DNA of 64,000 nucleotides, from NCBI GenBank assembly GCA_965230485.1, contig CBDDLA010000001.1, forward strand, positions 3,162,001 through 3,226,000, written 5' to 3'. This DNA comes from Putridiphycobacter sp965230485. GTDB taxonomy: Bacteria; Bacteroidota; Bacteroidia; Flavobacteriales_D; Crocinitomicaceae. A program made the translations under genes and the position numbers. Shown piece by piece: positions 32,954 through 41,214 of this stretch (positions within the stretch are counted from its first letter, which is position 1; each line of letters begins with the position of its first letter). Below the pieces are notes generated by a model. That model ran no database searches and was not told where the DNA came from. It saw only the letters and a list, made by a program, of their open reading frames with translations.

Positions 32954-35089
32954 ATGAAAAAGTTTTTGCTATTTATAAGTTTGTTTTTTGGTATTCAAAT
33001 GAGCTTGAAAGCTACCGAAGGCATGTGGATACCTTCATTAATAGATATGTTTTATTCCGATATGAAAACCTATGGATTAAAGCTATCAGCCGAGCAAATA
33101 TACTCTACTAACAATACATCCTTAAAAGATGCTATTTTGCAATTTAATGGAGGGTGTACTGCTGAACTAGTATCTGATCAAGGACTTATACTAACTAATC
33201 ACCATTGTGGTTTTGATGCCATCCAGCGACATTCTTCACTTGAAAATGATTATTTAAAGAATGGGTTTTGGGCAAAATCTAAATCAGATGAGCTACCATG
33301 TCCATGGCTAAGGGTCACTTTTGTGAAAAGAATTGAAGATGTTACTGAAAAGGTTTTAACGGGGATAAATCAAGAATTATCTGCATCCGACAAACGAAAG
33401 AAAATAGCGGAAAACATAAAAGCAATAGAAACTACGGCAACAACTGGTAATAGCTATCAGGCTAAAATAAAACCGTTTAATCTGGGCAATCAGTATTATA
33501 TGCTAGTAACCGAAGACTATAATGATATCAGATTGGTAGGCGCTCCACCATCTGCTATTGGCAAGTTTGGAGGAGATACCGATAATTGGATTTGGCCACG
33601 CCATACCGGTGATTTTTCAGTTTTTAGAATTTATGCAGATGCTGATAATAAAACTGCAAAATTCAATGAAGCTAACTCACCTTATAAGCCATTACACTTT
33701 CTACCAATTAGTCTGAAGCCAAAGAAAAAGAATGATTTTACAATGGTTTATGGATTTCCAGGTTCTACTGATCAGCATTATTCTAAGGAAAAATTAAGCT
33801 TTTATATCAACAAAGAAAGACCGACTAGAATAGCAATGAGGCAAAAAACAATTGATATTTTAAAACCGGCCATGTTAAATGACGACCTGATTAGAATTCA
33901 GTACGCTTCAAAACAGGCCAGATTAGCCAATGCATGGAAAAAGTGGATTGGTCAGTTAAAAGGATTGAGAGAATTAGACGCATTAGGTAAAAAAGCAGCC
34001 TGGGAAGAAGAGTACCTTTTGAAGGCCAGCGAAAGGACTTTATGGAAGGAAAAATATTATCCTGTTATTAAGCAATTAGCTGAAATACAAAGAGAAGGTG
34101 GTAAATATGAAATGGCGTATGCCATGTTAATAGAGTACTATTATTATGGGCCTGAATTTATGAGATTTGCAACCTCTTTCAATAATTTAGTCGATAAATA
34201 CGAAGAATTAGAATCGTCTGGAAAATTGCATGAAGAAGTTGATAAGATGAAGAAAAGAACAGCAGGTTTTTTCAAGAACTACAATAAGAGTATTGATCAA
34301 CAAATTTATAAAGCATTAACGCCATTATATTTTCAAAACCTGTCTAATGAATTTGTTTCTAAGACCCTATTGATTAAATCTGATATTTATGCCAATACTA
34401 TTTTTAATAAATCGGTGATTCTTGATAAAGAAAAGATATTAGATTTTTTAGATGGATTTAGTCAAAAACACGTTAAAAAGTTAAAAAAAGACCCGGCATT
34501 TGTTTATGCAAACACAATCTTGAACACATATAGAAATACGGTATCTCTTGGCTTAAAAAACTTCAAGCAACGAGAAAATCAATTAATGAAAACTTATTTG
34601 GAAGGAATTATGACTATGTTTCCTGATAAAAAAACATGGCCTGATGCCAATTCTACCCTTAGAATCACGTATGGAAAGATTGATGGGTCGGCCCCTTATG
34701 ATGGCATGGAATACACTCACTATACTACAATTGATGGCATCATGCAGAAAAATGCAGATAGCAATCCAGACTTTGATTTGCCAGAACGTTTCATAGAACT
34801 CTACAATAAAAAAGATTTTGGAGATTATTTGCAAGATGGAAAGTTATGGGTTTGTTTTACCGCTTCAAATCATACTACTGGCGGTAACAGTGGTAGTCCG
34901 GTTATTGATGCTGAGGGAAATTTAATGGGCATTAACTTTGATAGAAGTTGGGAAAGTACAATGAGCGATTTTTACTTCAGTGAAGAACGGTGTAGAAATA
35001 TTACCGTCGACATGCGCTATGTTTTGTGGGTAATAGATAAATACGGTGATGCGAAGCATTTAGTTGAAGAAATGACACTCGTTCGCTAA
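32954..35089 (+). CDS. S46 family dipeptidyl-peptidase, DPP11-like
   Basis: Periplasmic serine exopeptidase that takes dipeptides from oligopeptide N-termini. 711 residues, signal peptide about 1-20, then the mature start EGMWIPSLI typical of S46. The catalytic histidine is in LTNHHCGFDA (83-84) and the serine in TGGNSGSPV (S646). In Porphyromonas S46 enzymes the residue 18 positions after the serine sets specificity (Gly in DPP7, Arg in DPP11); here it is R664 in NFDRSW, so acidic P1 (Asp/Glu) cleavage is predicted. Single gene with a hairpin downstream. It feeds peptide nutrition. High certainty. Confidence 0.93.
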   Translation: MKKFLLFISLFFGIQMSLKATEGMWIPSLIDMFYSDMKTYGLKLSAEQIYSTNNTSLKDAILQFNGGCTAELVSDQGLILTNHHCGFDAIQRHSSLENDYLKNGFWAKSKSDELPCPWLRVTFVKRIEDVTEKVLTGINQELSASDKRKKIAENIKAIETTATTGNSYQAKIKPFNLGNQYYMLVTEDYNDIRLVGAPPSAIGKFGGDTDNWIWPRHTGDFSVFRIYADADNKTAKFNEANSPYKPLHFLPISLKPKKKNDFTMVYGFPGSTDQHYSKEKLSFYINKERPTRIAMRQKTIDILKPAMLNDDLIRIQYASKQARLANAWKKWIGQLKGLRELDALGKKAAWEEEYLLKASERTLWKEKYYPVIKQLAEIQREGGKYEMAYAMLIEYYYYGPEFMRFATSFNNLVDKYEELESSGKLHEEVDKMKKRTAGFFKNYNKSIDQQIYKALTPLYFQNLSNEFVSKTLLIKSDIYANTIFNKSVILDKEKILDFLDGFSQKHVKKLKKDPAFVYANTILNTYRNTVSLGLKNFKQRENQLMKTYLEGIMTMFPDKKTWPDANSTLRITYGKIDGSAPYDGMEYTHYTTIDGIMQKNADSNPDFDLPERFIELYNKKDFGDYLQDGKLWVCFTASNHTTGGNSGSPVIDAEGNLMGINFDRSWESTMSDFYFSEERCRNITVDMRYVLWVIDKYGDAKHLVEEMTLVR

Positions 35090-35100
35090 CAATGAAATGG

Positions 35101-35137
35101 TGAATAACTTTATTTCTAGTTTTTTTTAAGTTATTCA
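35101..35137 (+). terminator. Terminator-like hairpin after the S46 peptidase gene
   Basis: TGAATAACTT and AAGTTATTCA form a perfect 10-bp stem around a 17-base T-rich loop, 11 bases past the stop. A run of seven T begins 6 bases after the stem (within 35143-35149). Weak but plausible. Confidence 0.45.
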
Positions 35138-35148
35138 GTCCATTTTTT

Positions 35149-35156
35149 TATATTTG
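35149..35156 (+). promoter_or_regulatory. -7 element of the SiaC-like/protease unit
   Basis: TATATTTG, a perfect TAnnTTTG, 24 bases before the ATG at 35181. The -33 position falls in a T/A tract without a clear TTG. Confidence 0.5.
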
Positions 35157-35180
35157 GCTTGAACCGCCATTATATAACAT

Positions 35181-35561
35181 ATGCTTTTAAAGATTGAAGC
35201 AACCGCCAAAACGCCTAAATTAAAGGTAAATCCTGAAAAAGGGCTAATTCAACTTTCAGGAATTTCCATTCCTGAAGATCCCAGAGCATTTTTTGAGCCT
35301 TTTCAAGAGGCTGTTGATAAGTATATTGTTGCCCCAAAAGAAAAGACTCTGGTTGAGTTTAAGCTAGAATATTTCAACACAAGTACAACTTTAATTATTA
35401 GAAATTTACTAAGAAAATTATCTGAAATGACCTCAAAAACCGATCTTCAAATTAGGTGGTATTTTGAAGAGGATGATGAAGATATGGGAGAAGTAGGCGG
35501 AGAATTAAAAATTCTTTTTCCTGAAGTTGATTTTGAAATAGTAGAGGTTCAGCAATTTTAA
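35181..35561 (+). CDS. SiaC-like (DUF1987) regulatory phosphoprotein
   Basis: A 126-residue cytoplasmic protein of the SiaC/DUF1987 family. In Pseudomonas, SiaC binds the diguanylate cyclase SiaD and is controlled by phosphorylation of a Thr by SiaB and SiaA. The N-terminal strands (TPKLKVNPEKGLIQLSGISI) and the phospho-site region YFNTSTTLIIRNLLRKL are visible. The usual kinase/phosphatase partners are not adjacent here: 13 bases on lies a small membrane protein gene and then a membrane-anchored cysteine protease. Whether it works with them is inference. Confidence 0.85.
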   Translation: MLLKIEATAKTPKLKVNPEKGLIQLSGISIPEDPRAFFEPFQEAVDKYIVAPKEKTLVEFKLEYFNTSTTLIIRNLLRKLSEMTSKTDLQIRWYFEEDDEDMGEVGGELKILFPEVDFEIVEVQQF

Positions 35562-35574
35562 ACAATCATCCTAA

Positions 35575-35925
35575 GTGACTCTTATTAAGAGATATTATGG
35601 GATTGTCATTTTGCTCATAGCAATAATCTCGTATCTTGTTTTTCGCGCTTACAATCGCTATAGCTTCAATTCAATTGCGAAGAGTCCTCAAATTGAAGAT
35701 ATTTATATCTTTTGTGACAGTAATTCCTATAGTCCATACAGGTTAGATAAAATCATGAATGATTCACTCTATTTTTTTTCTCATCCATATGATTTTAAGA
35801 TGTCAATCCCTTTGTTAGAACAAATTCAAGAAGATTCATTCAATAGTTTAATTCACTATATTTATCCAAGTGATGAGATAGATCGGTTAGTTGAAGAGGG
35901 TAAAATTGTCAAAATATACAGGTAA
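35575..35925 (+). CDS. Small membrane-anchored protein, unknown
   Basis: A 116-residue protein with one transmembrane helix near the N-terminus (YYGIVILLIAIISYLVF, about 7-23) and a soluble C-terminal part of about 90 residues rich in S, Y, D (CDSNSYSPYRLDKIMNDSLYF). The start is GTG at 35575; no ATG exists before the helix. Its TAA overlaps the ATG of the protease gene (TAATG), so translation is coupled. I recognise no family. Confidence 0.65.
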   Translation: MTLIKRYYGIVILLIAIISYLVFRAYNRYSFNSIAKSPQIEDIYIFCDSNSYSPYRLDKIMNDSLYFFSHPYDFKMSIPLLEQIQEDSFNSLIHYIYPSDEIDRLVEEGKIVKIYR

Positions 35926-37496
35926 TGCCAATACGAATTAGAAAGGATAATAGAGGAACGAGTAATCAACCCAGAAGGCGATATAGAAATACTTCTAGAA
36001 AAAGTGGAGGGATGGGTTCTGGAATGGCAGGTGCATTATTGCCTATTGCCATGAATCTTTTTAAGAAAAATCCTAAATTGATTCTAATTTTGGTGGTAAT
36101 AGCAGGTGCATTCTATTTTCTTGGAGGCGCTAAGATGTGTACTTCAGAAGGAGGAGGAAATAACCCATTAAGCAGTTTATTCAGTACAGGTTTGGATATG
36201 GACGAAAAGGTCTATGATAAAGCTGAAGTTTTTGAACCACTTGCTGATAATATTAAAAACCCAATGCCTGAAAAAGTATCACTCATTGCATACGTACCAA
36301 AAAGGTTAAATCAGGGGCAGCAAGGGTCTTGCGTTGGTTGGAGTAGCGGTTATGCTGCTAGAACAATTCTACACTCAAAGGCGACAGGTGAAAACCCAAA
36401 TAGTGTGACGTTTAGTCCATCTTATGTCTACAATCAAATTGCATTAGAAGGTTGTCAAGGCACATACTTGCAAAAGGCAATGGAGCTAATGTATAATAAT
36501 GGTGCATTACCTTTTTCTAGATTTGCCTATAATGAGAATGACTGCAATAAGCAACCAACGAATACACAAATTAATGAAGCAAAAAGGTTTCGAACCAAAG
36601 GATTTAACCGATTAAGTAAAGACGGTAATAATTATGAGACTGATTTACTCGCAATCAAACAAAATTTAGCTCAAGGCGCTCCAGTTGTTATCGGAATGAT
36701 GGTGGGTGGAACATTTATGTCGAATATGAACGGAAAATCATTATGGATACCCAGCCAATCAGATTATAACGCAAGGGGATTTGGAGGGCACGCCATGTGC
36801 GTGATTGGATATGATGATTATAAGACGAATGAAGAAGGCGCCTTTCAAATTATGAACTCATGGGGCGAAACTTGGGGAGATAAAGGCATTTTCTGGATAC
36901 GGTACTCTGATTTCGAACATTTCAATAAAGAGGCCTACGGACTATACCCAATGGGTAGCTCTGAAAAATTTGCAAGTCAGCGGCTAAAAGCAGAAATAGG
37001 ATTAGTGATTAATAAAACGGGAAAATATGTTCCCTTTCAATACAAGGGGGGAATGACTTTTAGGAATACAGAGCTACTGAAAGTAGATCAAGATTTTAAG
37101 ATTGAAATTACAAATTCAATTGAATGTTATGTGTATGTTTTTGGTGAAGAGACTGATGGTTCAAGCTATACGTTATTTCCATATACGGCTAAGCATTCTC
37201 CGTATTGTGGAATTACAGGAACCAGATTATTTCCAAGAGATTATTCATTATACCCTGACGAATCGGGTAGACTGGATCATATTGCTGTAGTCATCTCTAA
37301 GCAGAAGCTAGACTATAATAAATTAAATGCTGCTATTAACTCAAACCAAGGTGAAACATTCGAATCAAAGGTTTATCATACTTTAAAGAATGAATTAATA
37401 GATAACGTTCAATTTTCTGCAAATGGAATGATCAAATTTGATTGTGATACGAAGCTCAAAAATACTGTAGCTTTGGTCTTAGAATTAAGTAAATAG
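35925..37496 (+). CDS. Membrane-anchored papain-like (C1) cysteine protease
   Basis: A 523-residue type II membrane protein: an Arg-rich cytoplasmic tail (1-28), one transmembrane helix (about 50-67, LKLILILVVIAGAFYFLGG region), then an extracytoplasmic C1 protease with Q130 (oxyanion), C136 in GQQGSCVGWS, H289 in GFGGHAMCVIGYDD and N311 in MNSWGETWG. No propeptide of the usual papain kind is evident. Residues about 365-523 are a C-terminal beta domain like DUF4384 (ECYVYVFGEETDGSSYTLFP), found with caspase- and C1-type bacterial peptidases. Start overlaps the preceding stop. Linked by position to the SiaC-like gene. Substrate unknown. Confidence 0.85.
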   Translation: MPIRIRKDNRGTSNQPRRRYRNTSRKSGGMGSGMAGALLPIAMNLFKKNPKLILILVVIAGAFYFLGGAKMCTSEGGGNNPLSSLFSTGLDMDEKVYDKAEVFEPLADNIKNPMPEKVSLIAYVPKRLNQGQQGSCVGWSSGYAARTILHSKATGENPNSVTFSPSYVYNQIALEGCQGTYLQKAMELMYNNGALPFSRFAYNENDCNKQPTNTQINEAKRFRTKGFNRLSKDGNNYETDLLAIKQNLAQGAPVVIGMMVGGTFMSNMNGKSLWIPSQSDYNARGFGGHAMCVIGYDDYKTNEEGAFQIMNSWGETWGDKGIFWIRYSDFEHFNKEAYGLYPMGSSEKFASQRLKAEIGLVINKTGKYVPFQYKGGMTFRNTELLKVDQDFKIEITNSIECYVYVFGEETDGSSYTLFPYTAKHSPYCGITGTRLFPRDYSLYPDESGRLDHIAVVISKQKLDYNKLNAAINSNQGETFESKVYHTLKNELIDNVQFSANGMIKFDCDTKLKNTVALVLELSK

Positions 37497-37498
37497 TA

Positions 37499-38881
37499 CT
37501 ATTTTAAAAGCGTTCCAAAAGTCTTAATAAAATTTTTAAATAGATAATAAGATTGAATGGTTGAATGACTATTTCTATTATGATAAATAATATGTCCGCT
37601 GCTTATATAGTCATTGGTTTCTGCGTCTTTGTCAATTCTAAAATTAATTTCGTCAATAGCACTCATATAACCAAAATCCTCTAATATTGACTTTACAATT
37701 TTTATAATTTGCCCTGCCACTATTTTTGGTGGATTATTTTTATCTTCTTTAAAGTTCATTTTATGAACAATTTGTTCGGGGTGTATGATTAAATTGAAAT
37801 AGTTATTTTGACTGGTATTATTGGTTTCGAATGTTTTTCGTTTTTGAAAAAGTTTAAATTTATGATCAGCAATTTCATACCTTATTTTTGCTTTAACTTC
37901 AGAATTCATCATAAGTGTATCTCCAGCTATTAGCAAACTTCCATCATCAATGTTGGCATCAAGGTAATTTAGCCAGGTTTTTTCATCATCAATATCTAAT
38001 GAAAGGTTAATATTTGGAAAGGAAGTAACAGGTATTACATCATTATTGGTAATTAAATTTACGCCATCATAATCAAGGGCCAATTGTTTATAATCAGGCA
38101 GGTATTCAAGTTTGGTGTCGTTAAATAAATAAATAGTGTTTAAAAGGTTTAACGAAGACCTAAGACTAATGCCAATATTTGGTGATATTTCGTAAGCAAT
38201 TGGATTAACATCAGTTTGACCAATAGGGTGAAAAAAACCAGCAATATCTATTTGGGTATCATTAAAATTTACGCTCAAATAGCCATCAGTAACGTAATCT
38301 GATTTAACAGATTTTAGATAAATATTGATTTCATTTTCATCTAAAAAATCTGTTTTTATAAGTGCATTTTGTTTAATAGAAGGCACTTTTCCAGCAAGAA
38401 TATTCTCAATATGGTTTGAAACTTCTGTCTGATTAATGGATTGACTCATTTGTATTACTGCTGCAGATTCACCGTAAAAAACAATTGCATGAGGAAAGTT
38501 TTCCGCAATATAAATGGAAAAATCAGACTCATCTATCACTTTAGCAACACCAAACCAGAGAGATTCGTTAGCCCATTTCTCATTAAAAACTATAATTTTA
38601 GAAAACGGATCAACACCAATTGTTTTGATTTTTTCACTTAAATCTTCAGTCTCCGTATCCAAATCATCTTTTTCAAAGTGATCTGGTTGATAAATCCATT
38701 GGTTAGACACTTCTTTAATAAAGTTGATGGCATTAATTTCGATAACAATATCACTCTCTAGCGGAACGAATTTATAAATTTTATTAGAAGAGGTTAAAAT
38801 GAAATTATCTGCAAATAAACTTATAATCAGGATTGAAACCACTAAGTAAATAAATAATAAATGTTTCTTTAAGTGATTCAT
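37499..38881 (-). CDS. Membrane-anchored protein of unknown function
   Basis: A 460-residue protein with an N-terminal hydrophobic segment (LLFIYLVVSILIISLFADNF, about 8-27) acting as anchor or signal, followed by a long mixed region with the early segment KFVPLESDIVIEINAINFIKE, as in the DUF3352-like Bacteroidota proteins whose first strand reads 'VP.DA..vi.in'. No catalytic motif seen. It converges on the protease gene with only 2 bases between stop codons. Confidence 0.6.
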   Translation of the reverse strand: MNHLKKHLLFIYLVVSILIISLFADNFILTSSNKIYKFVPLESDIVIEINAINFIKEVSNQWIYQPDHFEKDDLDTETEDLSEKIKTIGVDPFSKIIVFNEKWANESLWFGVAKVIDESDFSIYIAENFPHAIVFYGESAAVIQMSQSINQTEVSNHIENILAGKVPSIKQNALIKTDFLDENEINIYLKSVKSDYVTDGYLSVNFNDTQIDIAGFFHPIGQTDVNPIAYEISPNIGISLRSSLNLLNTIYLFNDTKLEYLPDYKQLALDYDGVNLITNNDVIPVTSFPNINLSLDIDDEKTWLNYLDANIDDGSLLIAGDTLMMNSEVKAKIRYEIADHKFKLFQKRKTFETNNTSQNNYFNLIIHPEQIVHKMNFKEDKNNPPKIVAGQIIKIVKSILEDFGYMSAIDEINFRIDKDAETNDYISSGHIIYHNRNSHSTIQSYYLFKNFIKTFGTLLK

Positions 38882-38948
38882 GTATATTTAAGATGCATTC
38901 TTATAGCTGCAGATATAAGCAAATATAACTTTTTTACCATCTTGTTTT

Positions 38949-40373
38949 CTATTTTTTCTCTAAATGAAGGGGATTTAACAAATCGGTCAGATTTTTAACA
39001 GGACTAAAACAATTAGGATCGATTTCAAAAAATAAGGTTAGCCAATTATACATCCCACCATTCCATAAACCTGGTTTTTCAATGTATCTAACATCTTGAC
39101 CTTGATGCTTTTTTGAAACTAAAAAATAATGACTTTCGTTGGTATAATGACTAAGGTTAAATTTCTCGCCTTTATAATTTTTCACAGCACAAATTATTTC
39201 TACCGGATTAAAATGTGTTCCCCTTAGAAAAGGAGATTCAAACGTATGCTTACTGCTTATTTGAGATTTTTCTATAATTTGCTTACTGATTTCTTTAGTA
39301 TCATCTTCAACCCAAAAAGGACCACCACCAATTTGTCCTTCATTAGGCACCATACCGCAAATTCTAATAGGTCGGTTTAAATAATCATAAATAAAATCTA
39401 AGTCACCTATTTGACTATCAGTTAATTTTAATTGATATTCTTCGTTTAAATCAATAATAAGCTGCTTTGCATCATTGTTTTTTTGATCAATTAAGTGAAG
39501 AATGTTGTGGACCAACTTCTGAAACTTAATTAACTGTCCACCTAGTATTTTTTTAGTTCGAATGGCAATCTGGGCTTTAGTATAATGCTGAACATTATCA
39601 ATATTTTTAATAAATACGATATCAGCTTCAACTGTATTTAAATTTTCAATTAAAGCACCATGACCTGCTGGACGCATTAAATAATTAGAATCCTCATCAA
39701 TAATAGGTTGATTATCTTGGTTGAATGTAAAAGCATCAGTTGCTTTGTTTTGCTCAGTAAACGTATAAATAAAATCGATACCTGTTACTTCTTTTAGAAC
39801 GCTTAAATTATGCTCTATTTTATCTTCGAATTTTCTATTAATTGTGAAATGAAAATGTGCATTGTCACCTGCAATTTTAGCGCCCTGCACAACGTGCTCC
39901 TGAAACGGACTAATGATAAACTTACCATATCTATGAAATGGAATTAAACCTTTTGGAGAATTGCCCAGATTAAGTCCTTTTTCAGTAAGCAAGAATTCAA
40001 CTAGTTCTTTAATATTAACTGTACCATTTTTAACTGATAATTTGAAGTGTCGAGGCAGTAAATTATAAAGCGCAAAATCCTTAAAGCGATTTAATAATTT
40101 TTCGATCGATTCATATGTTTTAGGCTTTAAGTCGCCATCTGATACTAAAAAGTCATATAAATTATCAAACATTCTCGACCCTGATCCTGATGCAGGAATA
40201 AAGAAAGTGATGTCCAAATGATCCTTTTCTGTTTCAAATCGATTGAGTAAATTCTGTTCTAAATTTTGCGGGATTTTAGAAATTCCATCATTTATCCTAC
40301 AAGGTCTCACTAGTTTAACGGTTGGATTTCCTGCCAATAAGCTACGCCTCTGTTGTTCTAATGCTGAATTCAA
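38949..40373 (-). CDS. DUF4301 family protein (nucleotidyltransferase-like)
   Basis: A 474-residue cytoplasmic protein of the DUF4301 family, common in Bacteroidota. Near residue 55-68 it has FFIPASGSGSRMFDNLY, resembling the GxGxR nucleotide loop of sugar-phosphate nucleotidyltransferases, and later HGALIENLNTVEADIVFIKNIDN. The start MNSALEQQRRSLL... and the GNPTVKLVRPC segment are conserved in the family. Its substrate is not known; a nucleotidyltransferase role follows only from the loop. Monocistronic as far as I can see. Confidence 0.8.
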   Translation of the reverse strand: MNSALEQQRRSLLAGNPTVKLVRPCRINDGISKIPQNLEQNLLNRFETEKDHLDITFFIPASGSGSRMFDNLYDFLVSDGDLKPKTYESIEKLLNRFKDFALYNLLPRHFKLSVKNGTVNIKELVEFLLTEKGLNLGNSPKGLIPFHRYGKFIISPFQEHVVQGAKIAGDNAHFHFTINRKFEDKIEHNLSVLKEVTGIDFIYTFTEQNKATDAFTFNQDNQPIIDEDSNYLMRPAGHGALIENLNTVEADIVFIKNIDNVQHYTKAQIAIRTKKILGGQLIKFQKLVHNILHLIDQKNNDAKQLIIDLNEEYQLKLTDSQIGDLDFIYDYLNRPIRICGMVPNEGQIGGGPFWVEDDTKEISKQIIEKSQISSKHTFESPFLRGTHFNPVEIICAVKNYKGEKFNLSHYTNESHYFLVSKKHQGQDVRYIEKPGLWNGGMYNWLTLFFEIDPNCFSPVKNLTDLLNPLHLEKK

Positions 40374-40445
40374 ATCTTTATTTTTTTCTAGTATTTAGTT
40401 AAAAACACTTAAGTCTTTTTTGTAAGCCCAAATATACATTTATTT

Positions 40446-40453
40446 TAACTTTG
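40446..40453 (+). promoter_or_regulatory. -7 element that may give a leaderless methyltransferase mRNA
   Basis: TAACTTTG (perfect TAnnTTTG) ends 6 bases before the ATG at 40459; TTTG at 40419-40422 is a -33 candidate 23 bases upstream. Transcription would begin at about the ATG itself. Confidence 0.5.
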
Positions 40454-40458
40454 TTTAT

Positions 40459-41214
40459 ATGTGGCATCATTATCTTAAGAATCTATTAACATTTCATTCT
40501 AACTCTGAAGATTTATCTGAGAAAGAGACGAAATTAATGTCAATCGTTCATGGAAAAGTAAGTGCAATTGAAGATGATAAAATTAGACTCAGAGTTCATG
40601 AATTAAAAAAGAGTAAACGTATAATTAATGTTGAGGATTTTGGAGCTGGTTCGAAATATCAAAAAACAAATGAAAGGTTAGTTAGTGAAATAGCCAAGTA
40701 TGCTAGTATTCGTCCTAAATATGGTCAATTATTCGCATCAATTATCGAGGCATTTAAATTGAAGAAAGGTGTCGAATTTGGGACTTCTTTTGGAATAGGA
40801 ACTTCGTATCTTGCCTCTTTGGCCGAACATGTGATTACAATAGAAGGCTGTTCTGAAACAGCGAAAATTGCTCATGAAACATTCAAAACTGTCCGTTTAA
40901 ACAATATTGATTTAAGAATAGGGGAATTTTCTTTGTTTCTTGAAGAGCTTAAGCATGAATTGCATGAACCAACCTTTATATATATAGATGGAAATCATCA
41001 ATACAAGCCAACTATCCAATACTTTAATTATTTTGAAGCTAATGCACATCAAAATTCTATTATGGTGTTTGATGATATTTATTGGAGTACTGAAATGAAA
41101 AAGGCTTGGTTTGAAATTAAGCAAAAACCTTATTTTTCAATTGATTTATATAAAGTAGGTATTGTGATGCTTAAAAGTAGATCAACACCTTTATCTATTA
41201 GACGTCGAATCTAA
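40459..41214 (+). CDS. Class I SAM-dependent methyltransferase
   Basis: A 251-residue protein of the methyltransferase-24/O-methyltransferase type: KKGVEFGTSFGIGTSYLASL (glycine-rich SAM loop, about 105-124), HVITIEGC (acidic residue binding SAM ribose), then FIYIDGNHQY and NSIMVFDDIYW, as in class I O-methyltransferases. The N-terminal 100 residues are helical. Substrate not known. Its last codons overlap the 3' end of the convergent TonB receptor gene by 4 bases. Confidence 0.85.
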   Translation: MWHHYLKNLLTFHSNSEDLSEKETKLMSIVHGKVSAIEDDKIRLRVHELKKSKRIINVEDFGAGSKYQKTNERLVSEIAKYASIRPKYGQLFASIIEAFKLKKGVEFGTSFGIGTSYLASLAEHVITIEGCSETAKIAHETFKTVRLNNIDLRIGEFSLFLEELKHELHEPTFIYIDGNHQYKPTIQYFNYFEANAHQNSIMVFDDIYWSTEMKKAWFEIKQKPYFSIDLYKVGIVMLKSRSTPLSIRRRI

